Shown: positions 31,721 to 44,060, counted from the first letter of the stretch. The stretch is 64,000 bases of DNA from Chara braunii (GCA_003427395.1 BFEA01000309.1:795981-859980); one strand, 5' to 3'. Numbers and translations are program-made. Notes: generated by a model not told the origin, from the letters alone.

Positions 31721-34144
31721 TACGGTGATCTCAAAGAGAGGGAAGAAAGATCAGTCATCCAAGTAAGAGAACAGTTCCAGAGAACTGAGACGAAAGTACA
31801 GTAAGACAATGAGAACAGCAAGACTGAATTTTCAACAGACTGTGATCGTTCTTGCATGGTCAATTTAACATTTCAATTTTTCAGCATGTCAGTTAATTTT
31901 CTGTTTCAGCAAGCAATAAAGTTAATGAGATTATATCTTTGATGCAGGGCTACAGTCAGCCCCTGAGAGTGAAAAAAAATGACTATGAGATACAGTTTTC
32001 GTGACTATTGACGCAGTGTCGAAGATCTGAGGAACTCATGGCTGTGGCACATCGAAAAATGTAATCGGTATTATTTTTATGATAAAGAGAAAAGCATGAT
32101 GGACATAAAGAAGTTCAGTTCTGTCTGATCGAGAGTTGACAACAGAAGAACTTCGTATCTCTGACTAAGTTGTCCATCCAAGAAATTCAGATGAGGACAG
32201 ACATAAAGAAGTCCAACTTTACTTGACTGAGAGTTGTCAGTAGAGGGACTTCGTGTTTTTTAACTAAGTTGCCTGTCTTCACTCAGATGAGGGAAGGGAC
32301 CTCTCTGAGATCAACATTTCAGTACTTCCTTGAGACTGACGGGACGTCTCTTGGAAAAAAAATTCCCAGTTGAGGGAAGGGACCTCTCTGGGGCCAACAC
32401 TAAGCATTCCTCTTGAGAATGAAGGGAGGTCTCCTGCAGGGACTTGGTGTTGGTTATCATGTTGCTGTTCAGTGCCTCTTGAGACTGGAGGGACGTCTCT
32501 TGAGAAATGTTTGTCCTGTTAAGGGGCATTGACAGTCTGCTTGTGGGTTATAGTATGCTTGCCTGATTGTCTGTGCCTGGGATCTTCTTCTCTAACCTAA
32601 AGATGCGTTGATTGCCAGGGTCAGCCAGAGCCTTACCGCAGTAGGTTGCAATCTGGTGGGGTCAGCAGGTCCCCGAAGTGAGTGTCGAATTCCGTAGTCG
32701 ACTGAGGCTAAGACTCCGGGGGTCTGGCCTGTGAGGTCGCAAGGGGTCAACTGAAACCCTACCGCAGTCAGAGGATGCAATCCAGTGAGGTTCGCCAGAG
32801 CCTGGAACGGGTTATAGTATGCTTGCCTGATTTTCTGAGCTTGGGATCTTCTTCTCTAACCTAAAGATGCGTTGATTGCCGTGGTCAGCCAGAGCCTTAC
32901 CGCAGTAGGTTGCAATCTGGTGGGATCAGCAGGTCCCCGAAGTGAGTGTCGAATTCCGTAGTCGACTGAGGCTAAGACTCCGGGGGTCTGGCCTGTGAGG
33001 TCGAAAGGGGTCAACTGAAACCCTACCGCAGTCAGAGGATGCAATCCAGTGAGGTTCGCCAAAGCCTGGAACTGTGGTTAGATCGGGTCCCACGTTCAAA
33101 ATTCTGGGCGGGGCAGCCAGCGCCCTAGGCCAAAAACTGGTGGGTGAGCCGGTCCCCGACCGCAGTGGTCAAATCCGGGTTCGGGACAGTTTGACTGACG
33201 GAAGGTCTACTGTCACAGGGTGACCAGACCCGCTATAGTCTGGGTGTCCTGGCGAGAGTGCCAAAGGGCTGCCATACTCGAGTAGTGGGTATGTTGGTCC
33301 TTACCTGGAGGCAGGTCAAAGGGGTTGTCAAGACAAATGGTCTGACTAGTCCTGGCGTGAGGCGGGCCAAATGAGGTATGTCAGACTGACGGGACGTCTG
33401 TCATTCGTGGCCAGTGGTGGGCCAAAACCAAGGCAATCAATAACTCTTGGGTGTGAAGAATTCTCTTGCTGTGTTTATTGTTTTATTATTTCTATTATTT
33501 TATTAATTAATTTTATTCTGGGTTTTATTTTTTTTACCTGTTGCTTGGCTGATAATTGTCGGGGAACCTGCTTGCTAGGACATAGTCTGTTGTCTATGGA
33601 ACTTATTGTATTGTAGATTTTATGCAGATTCACTTGAAGTTCCCAGACCAGAAAAAAGGAAAAAGGGTTTGGTATCCCTTTTCCCTATCTGAGAAGTTGA
33701 GGAGACGCCTCCCTCAGACCAGAGAAAGAATACAAGGTTTGATATCCCCTGAGTCACTTGAGAAGTTGAGAAGATATCTCACACAGGCCAGAAAACAGAA
33801 AAAAGGGTTTGGTATGCCCTACTCCCAACATGTCAGACTGGACAAGTGTCCCAGACATTGGTATCAGACTGACAATGCGTTCGATTTTTCAGCCAAGGTG
33901 AAGGTTAAGGTAACCTTTCTCTGACGTAAAATTCAGATTGAGAACGGATCTCAGAATAACCAGAGGTTAGAACCAGCAACAAACGAGAAAGTGGAAACAT
34001 GATCCTTCTTAAATTTATTTGGTGCCCGACAAGCGGCCTGATTCACGAGGAACCTGCATCCCCAGCCTTAAGGTATTCGGATTCTCAAGCTAGGGATGCT
34101 ATGAAGTGGAGTATGAACTGGAAATTTTGATAATAGAATCAGAT
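31721..34144. other. Element A 3' region, repeat-rich and without a recognised gene
   Basis: Holds tandem repeats of about 95-100 bp (32,095-32,290), three copies of a GAGACTG...GACGTCTC hairpin motif (32,300-32,530) and a 264-bp tandem duplication. Frames in 33,371-33,924 are short and unrecognised; 33,640-33,830 repeats AAAAGGGTTTGGTATSCC and TTGAGRAG segments three times. Confidence 0.55.
32546..33073 (+). repeat. 264-bp tandem duplication
   Basis: The unit starting GGTTATAGTATGCTTGCC at 32,546 recurs at 32,810 with only a few substitutions over the whole unit, ending near 33,073. Confidence 0.9.
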
Positions 34145-34662
34145 TCAGAGAGATGAAAAGAAGTCACGCTTATACAAGATATAGAAGAGCGTCATGAGCT
34201 CGATTTGAAGTAGAGAAAGAAGAAAGAAGATGCTGAAAAAAATGCGGCTGTTGGGATGAGAAGTAGGGGGAGCAGTGCAAGGAACGAAGGGGATGGTCAC
34301 TAGGGCTCTGCTCGCTGTGGGAGAGGTAGGGGCCCTAGGAGTGTACGGAAGAGAGGAGGTATTGGGTGCGCCATAATGCGCCTCAATTTGTTTTCGAAAG
34401 TACTCCATCTTCTCTGGGGATGGAGTCCTCCCATACCAACTTGGAGGGAGATGGCGTAAGTAGGGTCTAATGTATGAGCCATAACCTCGTGTATCTTCCT
34501 CCTCCTCCTCCGAACTATATTCGCGCCTTGCACGATGCGGCGACTCTTCACGGGCCTTCCCTGCCCTTCCTCCTCGTCCTCTACCCTGTCCCCTACACGT
34601 GCCTAAGGCATAGTGAAAGTTGAGACGGTAACTAAGAAAAGATGAGAGGCAAGAGACGAGAC
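34145..34662 (-). pseudogene. Antisense gag-like N-terminal ORF within element A
   Basis: An open minus-strand frame of about 172 codons, from just after a TAA near 34,665 to a stop at 34,145. In order it shows an Arg/Gly-rich start (RGQGRGRGGRAGK), a Ser-Glu run (EYSSEEEEEDTRGYG), then PPSWYGRTPSPEKMEYFRKQ and a Pro/Ala/Thr-rich tail. The first ATG is at 34,408, inside this composition, so the true start may be upstream in another exon or lost. It resembles N-terminal gag regions of gypsy elements in this lineage as I recall them, but not the gag of A. Plant Tat-lineage gypsy elements are known to carry extra antisense ORFs between pol and the 3' LTR. Function unknown. Confidence 0.45.
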
Positions 34663-35024
34663 GTTAAAGATTGTGACTGAGAAGATGTTGTAAAAATGGG
34701 AAGGTTCACTACTAGGGAGCGAGAAGATGTGAGGTGACGGGGATAAATCAGGAAACGAAAAATGAAAACTGCTAGCGGAAAAAAGAAGAGAATGGCTAAG
34801 CGAGCAGTGAAGGGCTACTGCATGCTGTGAAAAGAAGAATATGAGTGTGGTGAAAGCATGGAAGACCAGCAATTAACGCAAAACTGTTGTAAAACTTCAC
34901 TACGAATGCACAATGGAAAAAAATGAATGTGCCGCCGGTACAGATTATCTTATACCGGCTGTCGACGCATTTCGACCCAGCGGGGATGCTGGGTGGGGGT
35001 TTAGTATTATGTCAGAGGGCGCGG
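34663..35024. other. Short stretch before the 3' LTR of element A
   Basis: No gene recognised. A polypurine tract is expected just before the LTR; the G-rich GGGTGGGGG at about 34,991 and AGAGGGCGCGG immediately before 35,025 are weak candidates. Confidence 0.35.
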
Positions 35025-35410
35025 TGTCCCGACCCTCCTCTGTGTGCCAGACTCCTACTCAGTGCATGTTTTTCACTCAGAATACCCGCGGCTCGTCGGG
35101 TTGTTCTTGAGTCCATGCGATGCTCCTGGTACACCTGAATGGTACCTGACTATGAACAGACCCAGTTGGTGCATTCACTAGCAAAAGTGTGCGCCACTGG
35201 ACTTTCCATTGGTCCACGCAGGCTCGACGCCCTGCTGTATAGCAGAGCACTACGGGCCTGTAGCCATGATAGCCGCCGGATTCGCCCAGGGATGCGAAGG
35301 TAGAGGGACCGACGCAGTCTTTTCTACTGCGAGCCGAATGCTTTCACAAACGGTTATCGGGTAGCTGAAAATTCAGGAATGAAAATTCTGAAATCAGAGT
35401 TTTGGGCAGT

Positions 35411-35826
35411 CTGAAAATCATGAATGGTCCTGAAGTGGTGAAAGATCCGAAGACCTTGAAAACCACCTGTTTAGGCAGGCTGCATCCTGAAGTGGTGAAG
35501 GGTGTCCTGAAGTGGTCAAGTGAGAGTTTTTGGCAGTCAGAGATCTCTGAATGTTCCTTAAGTGGTCAAGTGAGAGTTTTTGGCAGTCAGAGATCTCTGA
35601 ATGTTCCTGAAGTGGTGAAAGGTCCGAAGACCATGAAAACCACCCTTCACCACTTGAGGATGCAGCCTGCCTAAACATGTGGTTTTCAGGGTCTTCGGAG
35701 CTTTCACCACTTCAGGACCATTCATGATTTTCAGACCTAAATGATCGTGAAGTGGTGAAAGGTCTGAAGACCCTGAAAACCACCTGTTTAGGTAGGTTGC
35801 ATCCTGAAGTGTTGAAGGGTGTCATG
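35411..35826. repeat. Foldback with internal tandem repeats
   Basis: 94-bp arms at 35,411-35,504 and 35,641-35,734 are near-perfect inverted copies. The loop holds two direct ~47-bp copies of GTGGTCAAGTGAGAG...; a third, direct copy of the arm lies at 35,742-35,826. The block is absent from the left LTR, so it was inserted or expanded in this copy. Family not recognised. Confidence 0.85.
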
Positions 35827-36354
35827 AAGTGGTAATGAAAAATACGACTGTTGTTAACCTTCTCTCAATGCTCTCTAACCAGGTTATGGGTTAGGTGCAC
35901 GAGACAGATGCTGCTGTCGGAAAGAAAAGGGCCAAGAAGAGAGAAACAAAGGGGAAAAAAAGTATGAAAAAGAAACCGTCAAGTCTATGCGAGGGTCTGA
36001 GCTCCTGCTTTAATTCGGGGGTGGCCGGCGGTTTAATTTATGAGTCGCGGTCGCTGTCGGATAGCCTGGCCTGCTTGGAATTGAAGGGACTGTTGGTCCT
36101 GGTGGTTGTGATCCGGGCCAGACCCAGGAATGTGGTAGCGATAACCCGTGCATACGTCTTGACCAAGTGCAGGACTCCAGTAACTGTGTTTGGGGATAGA
36201 TACAGTGACGCCAGTAAAAGGGGAAGTGTAAAAAGAAAAAGAAAGAGGAAAAGGGTGGTACGTCGGGCTTTAGATTTGCATACGGATTCGGATCGTTATC
36301 CAGGTGAGACTGCTGCGCAAGAGAATTCTGAAGCGCCATCTTTTCTTTCTTTTT

Positions 36355-36356
<2 letters not shown>

Positions 36357-36404
<48 letters not shown>
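36357..36404. repeat. (TTA)n microsatellite in the 3' LTR
   Basis: Counterpart of 17,119-17,166. Confidence 0.9.
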
Positions 36405-37140
36405 TACTGTCGAATCTTTCTCTGATTTCCTCCCTTTGTCGTTTCGCGGGGAGTTAACGGTTTGATTATGAACCTTGAGTGTGGACTGGTGGCCCAAACT
36501 GGCCCGACCTCTCTCTTTTCATTTTGTGTTTGATCTGCTAGACTGAGCGCCGCGCGGTGGGGCTCTAAAAGAGGGGTGACCTGCGACCACATCGGTAGGA
36601 GGCTTATCAACCCCCGTGGAGGGTCATAAGCCCCCTCCTTACCAACGGACGTGGGTGCCCGATAGGAATAGGCCGACGACTCTTCTTTGAAGATGATAGA
36701 AGCGTTGGTCGGTATCCCGTTATGGGACCACCGTGCTAAGCGTGGCGGTCTTTTCACGCAATGGCTGACCCTACGACCGTTGGCGTATTGTATGAAGTAC
36801 CGCCTATTTATTTTCTTTTTCTTGTTTGTTTTATCCTATTTTATTAGTTTATGAAATACAAATTATCAAAACGCAGAATGCTGAGAGTCATTTGATATCC
36901 TCGTTTAGAGCGCCAGGCTCGCAATGAGCGACGATCTTCTAAAAAGAGAGGGAGACGAGCCTCCGACAAGCGGGGTATGAGCAGTCTCGCCGTGCCGGTT
37001 GTGGGGAGACTAGTGGGAGGACTGTGTTGCAGCGTGAGTGTAGGGCAGTCCCGTCTGTGCGTGTGTGTGTAAAGTGTTAAGGCCTTACTATTTTGAGTGT
37101 GGGTAGCTGCGTATCTGTTGTCGGTTCGAGAGGGCTCGCT

Positions 37141-37620
37141 ATGGTGCGGAGTAGCGGACTATACGGCTATAGACCGAGATGCATTCAGTCTCTCTGCAGG
37201 TGGGAGTGGATGTCCGGAGATGGGCCAACGGTGACGACTATATTGGACTACAGCTACAACAGACAGGAGGCAAAGCTAAAGATAAACGTAGAAGGCGGGC
37301 GAGAAAAGGAGATGAGAGGGGACCCAGGCTTGCAGAGGGCGATTACTGAGGCCAGGGACCGCGCAGAAAGGAGGTGCTTAAGGGACGGAGTCACTGACGA
37401 AATCAAGGTGACTGTCACTTACCTGGACGAGGCAACCTCCACGGACACGGTGAAGCGGGAGCAGCAGCACCTGGACCGCGATACAAAGACGGAGAGTGAG
37501 TCAAGCGATCGAGAGGCCACGACACAGTCCTGGCATGGACTGGACCAGATACGGAGGAACCACCCACTGGCAGGGTCGGTAGAGGGTGGTCGAGAGGCCA
37601 GTTCGGCCCCGCGGAACTGA
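37141..37620 (+). CDS. LTR-internal ORF of unknown function, copy 2
   Basis: 159-residue ATG frame matching 17,903-18,382 with about 17 residue changes and no stop or frameshift. The strand-helix-strand centre is kept (KLKINVEGG, QRAITEARDRAERR, EIKVTVTYLDEA). Function unknown. Confidence 0.4.
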   Translation: MVRSSGLYGYRPRCIQSLCRWEWMSGDGPTVTTILDYSYNRQEAKLKINVEGGREKEMRGDPGLQRAITEARDRAERRCLRDGVTDEIKVTVTYLDEATSTDTVKREQQHLDRDTKTESESSDREATTQSWHGLDQIRRNHPLAGSVEGGREASSAPRN

Positions 37621-39791
37621 GAAAAGAACGACACGTGGTGGCCTGAGAGAGTGGGAGGGAGACCAAGGTCGACAGAGACTGGACCATAGAAAGCAAGAGA
37701 CTCGTAGAACGTGGTGGGCAAGCACGGACCTACTCGAGAAAAAGAGAGAACAGTACGTGTACTCGGTTGGACATTTACTTGAATGACGCAGGAAGAAGGG
37801 AGTTGTGGTTGACATCTCCCATGTCTTCGGGCTGTGATACTTTGTTTGACGCATGCGTGAAGTGAAGAGAAGCTCGGAGATCACTGGCCCGAGTGGGTAC
37901 GAGAGACGCAAAGTCATTCTGATACCTCGATCGGGCTATGCAAGATTTGCGAGTCAATGCACAAAGTTGCCGACTATTGCAAGAATTAGCGAATTAATGC
38001 ACAGAGTTGTTAACTACTGCATCTGAGCGAGGCAAGAGCTGAGCTAGGGAGGGAAGAAGAAGGTGAACACTGGTGCACAGTGGAGGTTGATGACGCTAGC
38101 CGTTTTCGAATAAGCCTCGTGTTTCTTAGTAAGGGTTACTGCAGTGATGTGCTCATGTCCGGAAGGCAGTGAAATGAGAACGGGTGGGTAATGAGGGTTT
38201 CTGGTACGTGCTTGGGTCCGTTTTTTGAAGCGCTGAATATAAGTAACCGATTGACGCCCTGATATTGCTCTGTCGGACTGAGTGCTCCTCATGGTTATCT
38301 CTCCGCTCGCATCACAATCGGCCTGAGCCTGCTTGGTGATTGCTAACAAGAGGGACGCGTGGCGCATATAAAGAATCAGGATGGACAAGAGTGTCTTGCT
38401 TCGCAGCTGATCTAGTTGAGGAATCCTGACAGAACGACTTGACCAAGCCTCGGCTATACTGGTGCTTCTCGCTTTACCCTGGTGATATGAGTGGGGAATT
38501 GATGTCAGTGATGAAAGTGAATTCTCGTTGATTTCTGTTTTTTTTTAAAGCTCTAGTAAGACGCGCAACCGTTCAAGAAGGAATGAGCCTAGTCCCTTAT
38601 CTGAGGTGATCGTGTGAGGGATGGAGTACGAGCTCACCGATCGGTGCGGTATTATAACGCCGGGCAACTGACTCACTTGAGACTAGCTCGAATAAGTGAA
38701 GTATGACAAAAGTTAATCGCCTTTCTTTTACTTTCTTTAGTTTAAGTCACGCTGGTTGACGTGTCGTCACATGAAAACAACGCGGGGTAAACGCGATAAC
38801 ACTGTGTATGAGGTCGTGATTAGTAGTGAGCAGTATTGCGACTGTGCTCCTGTAGGTTGTTTCGAGTGTGATATAAAAAAAAAGTGGGTCCTACTTTCGG
38901 AACGCCATGGATTCTGACCAAAGGCACTGGTAGAGAGGAACAAACTGACTGTCAGAAGGATGGGGAGCTGGTAAGCATTTAGAGTTTGATAAACCCCAAA
39001 TAGCCGAGGTTAGTATAAGTAACGCGACGCTCTTTTGTAGACACGCATGAGGACAGGTGTGAACTGACCTTAAACATTGGTTCTGCTAATGTTGCCGTGA
39101 TAAGGGTATAGTGGTTGGGGACATAGGAGAGAAAGGGAAGGTGAACTGCTTAAGTATTGAGACACTGCTCGCTGAGTATGACGACTAAAAATAACTTCCT
39201 ATATTGTAATTAGCATTTACCCGTCAGTTGACTTTGAGGCCAATTGAGGAGAGGTTTTGAGGCTTGATTGCTCTATATGTTAGTGTTTACCTCCTCGTGT
39301 AGTTGTCATTTTCCATGCCTGCTCGGAAGCGATGATTGAACTATGAGTTTGTGTGAGTATGCAGAAGCATGACTGGATCATAATTGATGGTCTTACTCAC
39401 CTCTTCTCAAAATCCCTTCTTCTCATGGAAAGGTTTTTGTTGGTTGTTGTTAATGAAATTGTGTCTCTCATTTAAAAAACGTGCTCACAAAGAAGGGGCG
39501 AGAAGTGTTCTCGCCGACCAGAAGTTTGAGAGTTCCCCAAAAGACACAGATTCCCCTGTACTCGTTGAGAGAGCCCCAATCAATTGGTTAATGAGTAAAA
39601 CCTAAATAGAAGGTTGGCGAGGAAAGAAGGGTGACTTGGATAGTTTTGGTGGAAGTGATGTGAACGACCGTCTGATGGGCAAGACTCAACGCATCCTGAG
39701 AAAGATTACGTACCTCCTTGTAAAACACTTAATTGATGGAGATTAAGAGGGGTTAAAAATTGCAGATGGAAGTGTCTTTTGTAGAAGCGCC

Positions 39792-40736
39792 CCCTTGTTA
39801 GGCTCCACCTTTCTCGGAGATCACCTTTCTCGGGGATCACCTTCTCGGAGAAAATTTCACTGGGCGGAAAGGTCGGGAGCCTCTGATTAAGGACAAACTG
39901 ACAGACTCGCACACTGCTGGATGCGATGAGTACTGTTTGAATGGAGCTATCTGTTAACAGTGCTCAGGGGCACCGGATGGGCAAGTTAAATAGACATTGG
40001 TGAAATGTTCATTTACCATGACTCATCTTCTTGTATTCTTTTGAAGAAGAGTTACTAGCAAGTGAGATTAGGCTCAGTCTCTGAATCTCCTTGGCTCTCG
40101 AAGCCACGGAGGAGGGATAAGAAGNTGTTTCAAGCAGAAACCTGAAACTGATTCGTCGAGGATAATTGCATGTTCTACTTTGAATGCCTCTAAGTATTAT
40201 ACANCAAGTATACGCGTTGTGCCTCTAACTCTGCACTGAGTGGTCATAATGCAGTACTCAGTGTTGTATGCCGCCATCGACTTCGACTCCCTTGGACATG
40301 ACTAGTTTGGCCGCTGTAACCTTTCTGTCCTGTATCTTGCGGAAAAAAAACTGATAATCAAAGTTTACATTATTTCCTAATAGTAGTAGTCTTCAATGCT
40401 TAATTAGTCAACCCATTAGCGGCGACGAACCTGGCTTGGTAATACCGAAGATCACACCTACANGTCAGAATGCCCTCTNATGATGCTCAACGCAAAGCGT
40501 AGTATGTAATTAGTCCTTCACAAGATCCGGTTGAACCAGTTGTACTCTGTCCATGTTCGCTTGCATACTCTTAGTTCTGATATCAGGTCATTTACTTCGN
40601 GTTNAGCAAACTCANNACGAGTTGTTTGTTCANAANTCCAAAGTAAAGTTACCCGGGACGAGCATGTGTAGTCAGATGCCCACAACAGTCTTTCACTTAG
40701 GCCTGTCTCTTGTCAAAGGAGGGATCACCAATTAAG
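39792..40736. other. Block identical, including Ns, to 20,341-21,285
   Basis: Partner of the left-hand block. Divergence resumes immediately outside on both sides. Confidence 0.85.
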
Positions 40737-43439
40737 GAAGGAAATCGTGAGAGACTAAGAGGTCTTCGTAGGGGAGCATATGTTCAGCAGAAACAAGTAA
40801 GAAACAGACCAACCTTGGATCTGTTCTGACAATCATACCAGTGCATGAGTACAGTCGAACCATTCTTCAATACAATGTGACTCGGTAGAGAGATGTGGAA
40901 CGATGACACAATAAGAGTAACTTGTTCACTACACCGAGGTGGGTCTGAAGATTGGGAAGAGAGAATAATAGGCAACTTTCGTCGTCAGAGGATTCTCATG
41001 ATGGAAAACGCGCTGACATTGGCGAGAAACCATACAAGGATAGAGTACACTTACTACTTTCATGGGGCTAATGGGAAACTGAGTAACACCTTTTCTTCGG
41101 TGGGTTCAGTTGAAAAGGCAAGGAGGATAATAATTGGTGCTCATGTTATAAGTGAGTGGTGCTCAACAGAGTTGTTAGTGATCAGTACACATCGTTGTCG
41201 AGCGCATCGGTCCGGCACTGCACGAGGCAGCGCGGGACGCTCCCGGCCGCGTCACGCAGGAGTTGGTTTAAATCCTTCGTCACAATATACATGGAGCTTC
41301 CGCAAGCCGCTCCGGCCGAGTGCGCCAGCCATACGTTCCGCGAGCCCCTACGACAGGATAGGGCCTACGCGAGGCACAACTTACCTCCACCTTACGGGAG
41401 CTGTCACCTCCCTTCGGTGGGCATATCCCCGCAGAGCTACCATCCCACAGTAAGAAAGCTGATCAGTTGCAATTGCAGAGGTGGACCAGCCGAGGGCGTT
41501 TCTCGTTCGCTGTAGCATAGGGGGTACGCGCGGTAATACGCCTCTATCGGACCCGCACGCGAACTGACATCTTGGGGGGCTGAGAACCCAAGCGCGACTC
41601 GTCTTCGGTCGACTAGGACGTATCCCACACGCCACGCGCACATCACTTTACGAACACAAAAAACAAAACACACACAAACAACGTGACAACGCTCCTAGTC
41701 CCTCGGTAGCTATCCCATAACTTTCCGATGCGCAAATCGAATAGGCGTCGCACACGAGACTTAGTATAAAACCGCGCGGACGCAGGGCTAACCCATATCG
41801 ACTCGCAATGCAAGCGTACGCAGGCAGTCGCAATGATGGCGTACTATGTAGTACCCATACTCATGCGGTCCTCGTTAACCTCGAGGGTCGCATTCGACAC
41901 TCAAGTGTCGGCTGACACGCGCTTTGAGGGTTAATCTCTCGGCGCCGGACAACCGCCATGCGCGGTTGAAGACCACACACCCTCTTCTGCACTCTGTGCA
42001 GAGTGGGTGGTACACAAGTCCTTCCCTGTGGTTGCAGTCGTTTCTTACTGCCTTGGGGATGAGCCCTACTCCAGGCCTGGACAAAAGTCAAGGGGTTTGA
42101 CTTTGACGGCTGCCACGGACTATAACGCCCAACCACGATAACTCCAAAAAGCAAAAACAAGCCAAGGGTCCCCCTGTAAAAAAAACCTCATAACCTTGGG
42201 TACCCTTTTCGGTTGGTACCAGCGGCCTATAATAATCTCGAACATTCGTGCACACATGCGAGCCTATCAGTCCTATAACTTTCAAACACTGGGATGGCGT
42301 AACGTCGCGCGCAGGAGTTCGATATAAAGTCGCGCGGCAGCAGGCTAGTCCTATACCAACTAACAATGCTAGTCATACGTGGTAATCGCAGTCTAGACCT
42401 CGCGATATTGAATGGCTGAAGGAATATATCGTGAGGGGTTACCCCTCACCCTCATGATATTGAACAGCTGAAGGACATGCCGTTCATCCCTCGCAACATT
42501 TCTGCCCTCGGGGTTGGGTGTCTCGACGGGCAGAGTAAATAGACTCTGCGCGAGGGGAGGTCCCTTCCCTGTAGAGTCTAGGGCTTGGGGTCTCCTGGAC
42601 AAGGACCTTGAATCCCGACCCAGGACCTACGTCCGACTAAGAACCTTCAAAGAAGCAACCAAGTAAAAAGGAGGGTCTTCCTTATGCCCCTTAGTCTTAA
42701 CCTTTGGATAAGCTTTTAGTACGAGGCCCCTTGGGCCACGCGAACACTAATCTTAGATGCACCCACGTATACATATATAAGGGAGTAAGTATGTGACAAT
42801 CACTTCTCACAGTCTCAGTGAGTCTTCTTACAACCATATGTATATATGTGATCGCAGGGCAATCAAACCCCAACTCTGAACCACTGAACATACCTGCAAT
42901 CACATCAAAGAATCGAACGACAGTCCACACATACACGGAGTCAACCCCAACTATTCTCTGCACTTATACCCCTCGCTTTAGCCATGTAAACCCCAATCTC
43001 CTGTCCAACCAACCATAATTAAATACTCAACACCTTTCTCAAATGACCACTTAATAAAAGTTCGGGTGAAACCTTAACAAAACAACAAAGATCACCAAGG
43101 CTAAAACCTTTTAGGTTGAGTATGGGGAGTGAGTGAGAATTGAGTCGTAAACCGACAAATCGGCAACCGATCTTTTATCAGTGATAACAGAAGATGATCC
43201 TCGTAGGATCGAGTTGAATCTAGTCCAGATCCGGAATCAACTAATCAAGCGGACCTGTAACATATGACAGACCAATCCCCAAGCTAAATCTATAAGTCCT
43301 TGGAAGATAATCACGATCTCACTTCAAAATCTACCTAACTAGCTAAGCTCAAATCTACCCTTGAGCAATGCCCAAAGCAAAGGTAGATCTTGGCAGAGTC
43401 TTTCGTATACAGGATGGATCGCGAAAATCGCCACGTATC

Positions 43440-43760
43440 AAAATATAACCTAGCTCCTTTAAACTAAGAAAAAATTTCGGCAACAATTCCCGTAGGAAAA
43501 AAAACTTTTCAGAATTTATATCAGTCCGAATATGAAACCAAAGATAGTCTTTGACTTTCCAAAGTTCAATTTTTGTTTAACTCCTCGAATTAGGAAAAAT
43601 TTGGGCAACACTCCCTTTAAAAAATTAGACTTTCCAGATTTTTACTAGGTCATATATGAACTTTAGACAAGTTGAACTTTGAAAAGTCAAAAGTTGACTA
43701 ACTCCTTGGATTTGTAAAAATTTCGGCAGCGCTTCCCGTAGAGAAAATAGCTTACCAAAA
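43440..43760 (-). repeat. Degenerate tandem modules of the B LTR
   Basis: About three ~125-bp units, reverse complement of those at 15,030-15,565. Each has a CTCCTT...GAAATTTCGGCARC-like core. Confidence 0.7.
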
Positions 43761-44060
43761 TTTATACAAAGCCAAGTATAACAAAAAATCTAGAAAATGC
43801 GAGAATAGATCTAAGTAAACTAAACTTAACCCAGAAAATGCAGGAATTGAGACTAACTCCTATCGCTCTAGCACATGGCGAGCACCTAAGGATACTACCT
43901 GTCAAACTCAAATTCAGACCAAGCAGTAGCATCACTCAGTCACATGCAAGCCAAACCACAAAGGTAAGTACTCTCGCCATCCCAATGTCAATTTAACAGA
44001 CAATAGTTCATAGTCTTTCAATGATTTACCCCTTTATACCCTGCTTACATAAGGCGTAAA

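Larger units (their letters stand above)
16299..41195 (+). mobile_element. Element A: giant Ty3/gypsy-type LTR retrotransposon, truncated by element B
   Basis: Two long direct repeats (16,299-23,193 and 35,025-41,195) flank a primer-binding site, a pre-gag coding region, gag, protease, RT, RNase H and integrase in that order, the gypsy order. Without element B the full length would be about 25.6 kb. Size, very long LTRs and an extra coding region before gag recall plant Ogre elements; this is an analogy of layout, not a shown relationship. All genes carry stops or frameshifts. The LTR copies differ by many substitutions (16 in 136 aligned bases near their start), so the insertion is not recent. 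The exact 5' edge is uncertain by some tens of bases. Confidence 0.75.
35025..41195 (+). mobile_element. Element A 3' LTR, truncated at its right end
   Basis: Matches 16,299-21,743. It differs by an extra segment at about 35,343-35,868, a ~190-bp stretch at about 38,497-38,690 absent from the left copy, and many substitutions. The match stops at 41,195 exactly where the family-B LTR begins with TGTCGAGCGC. Confidence 0.8.

Noticed and set aside
32592-33062. Repeated minus-strand frame (LTGQTPGVLASVDYGIRHSL) as a protein repeat
   Set aside because: It follows automatically from the 264-bp tandem duplication; no further evidence of coding.
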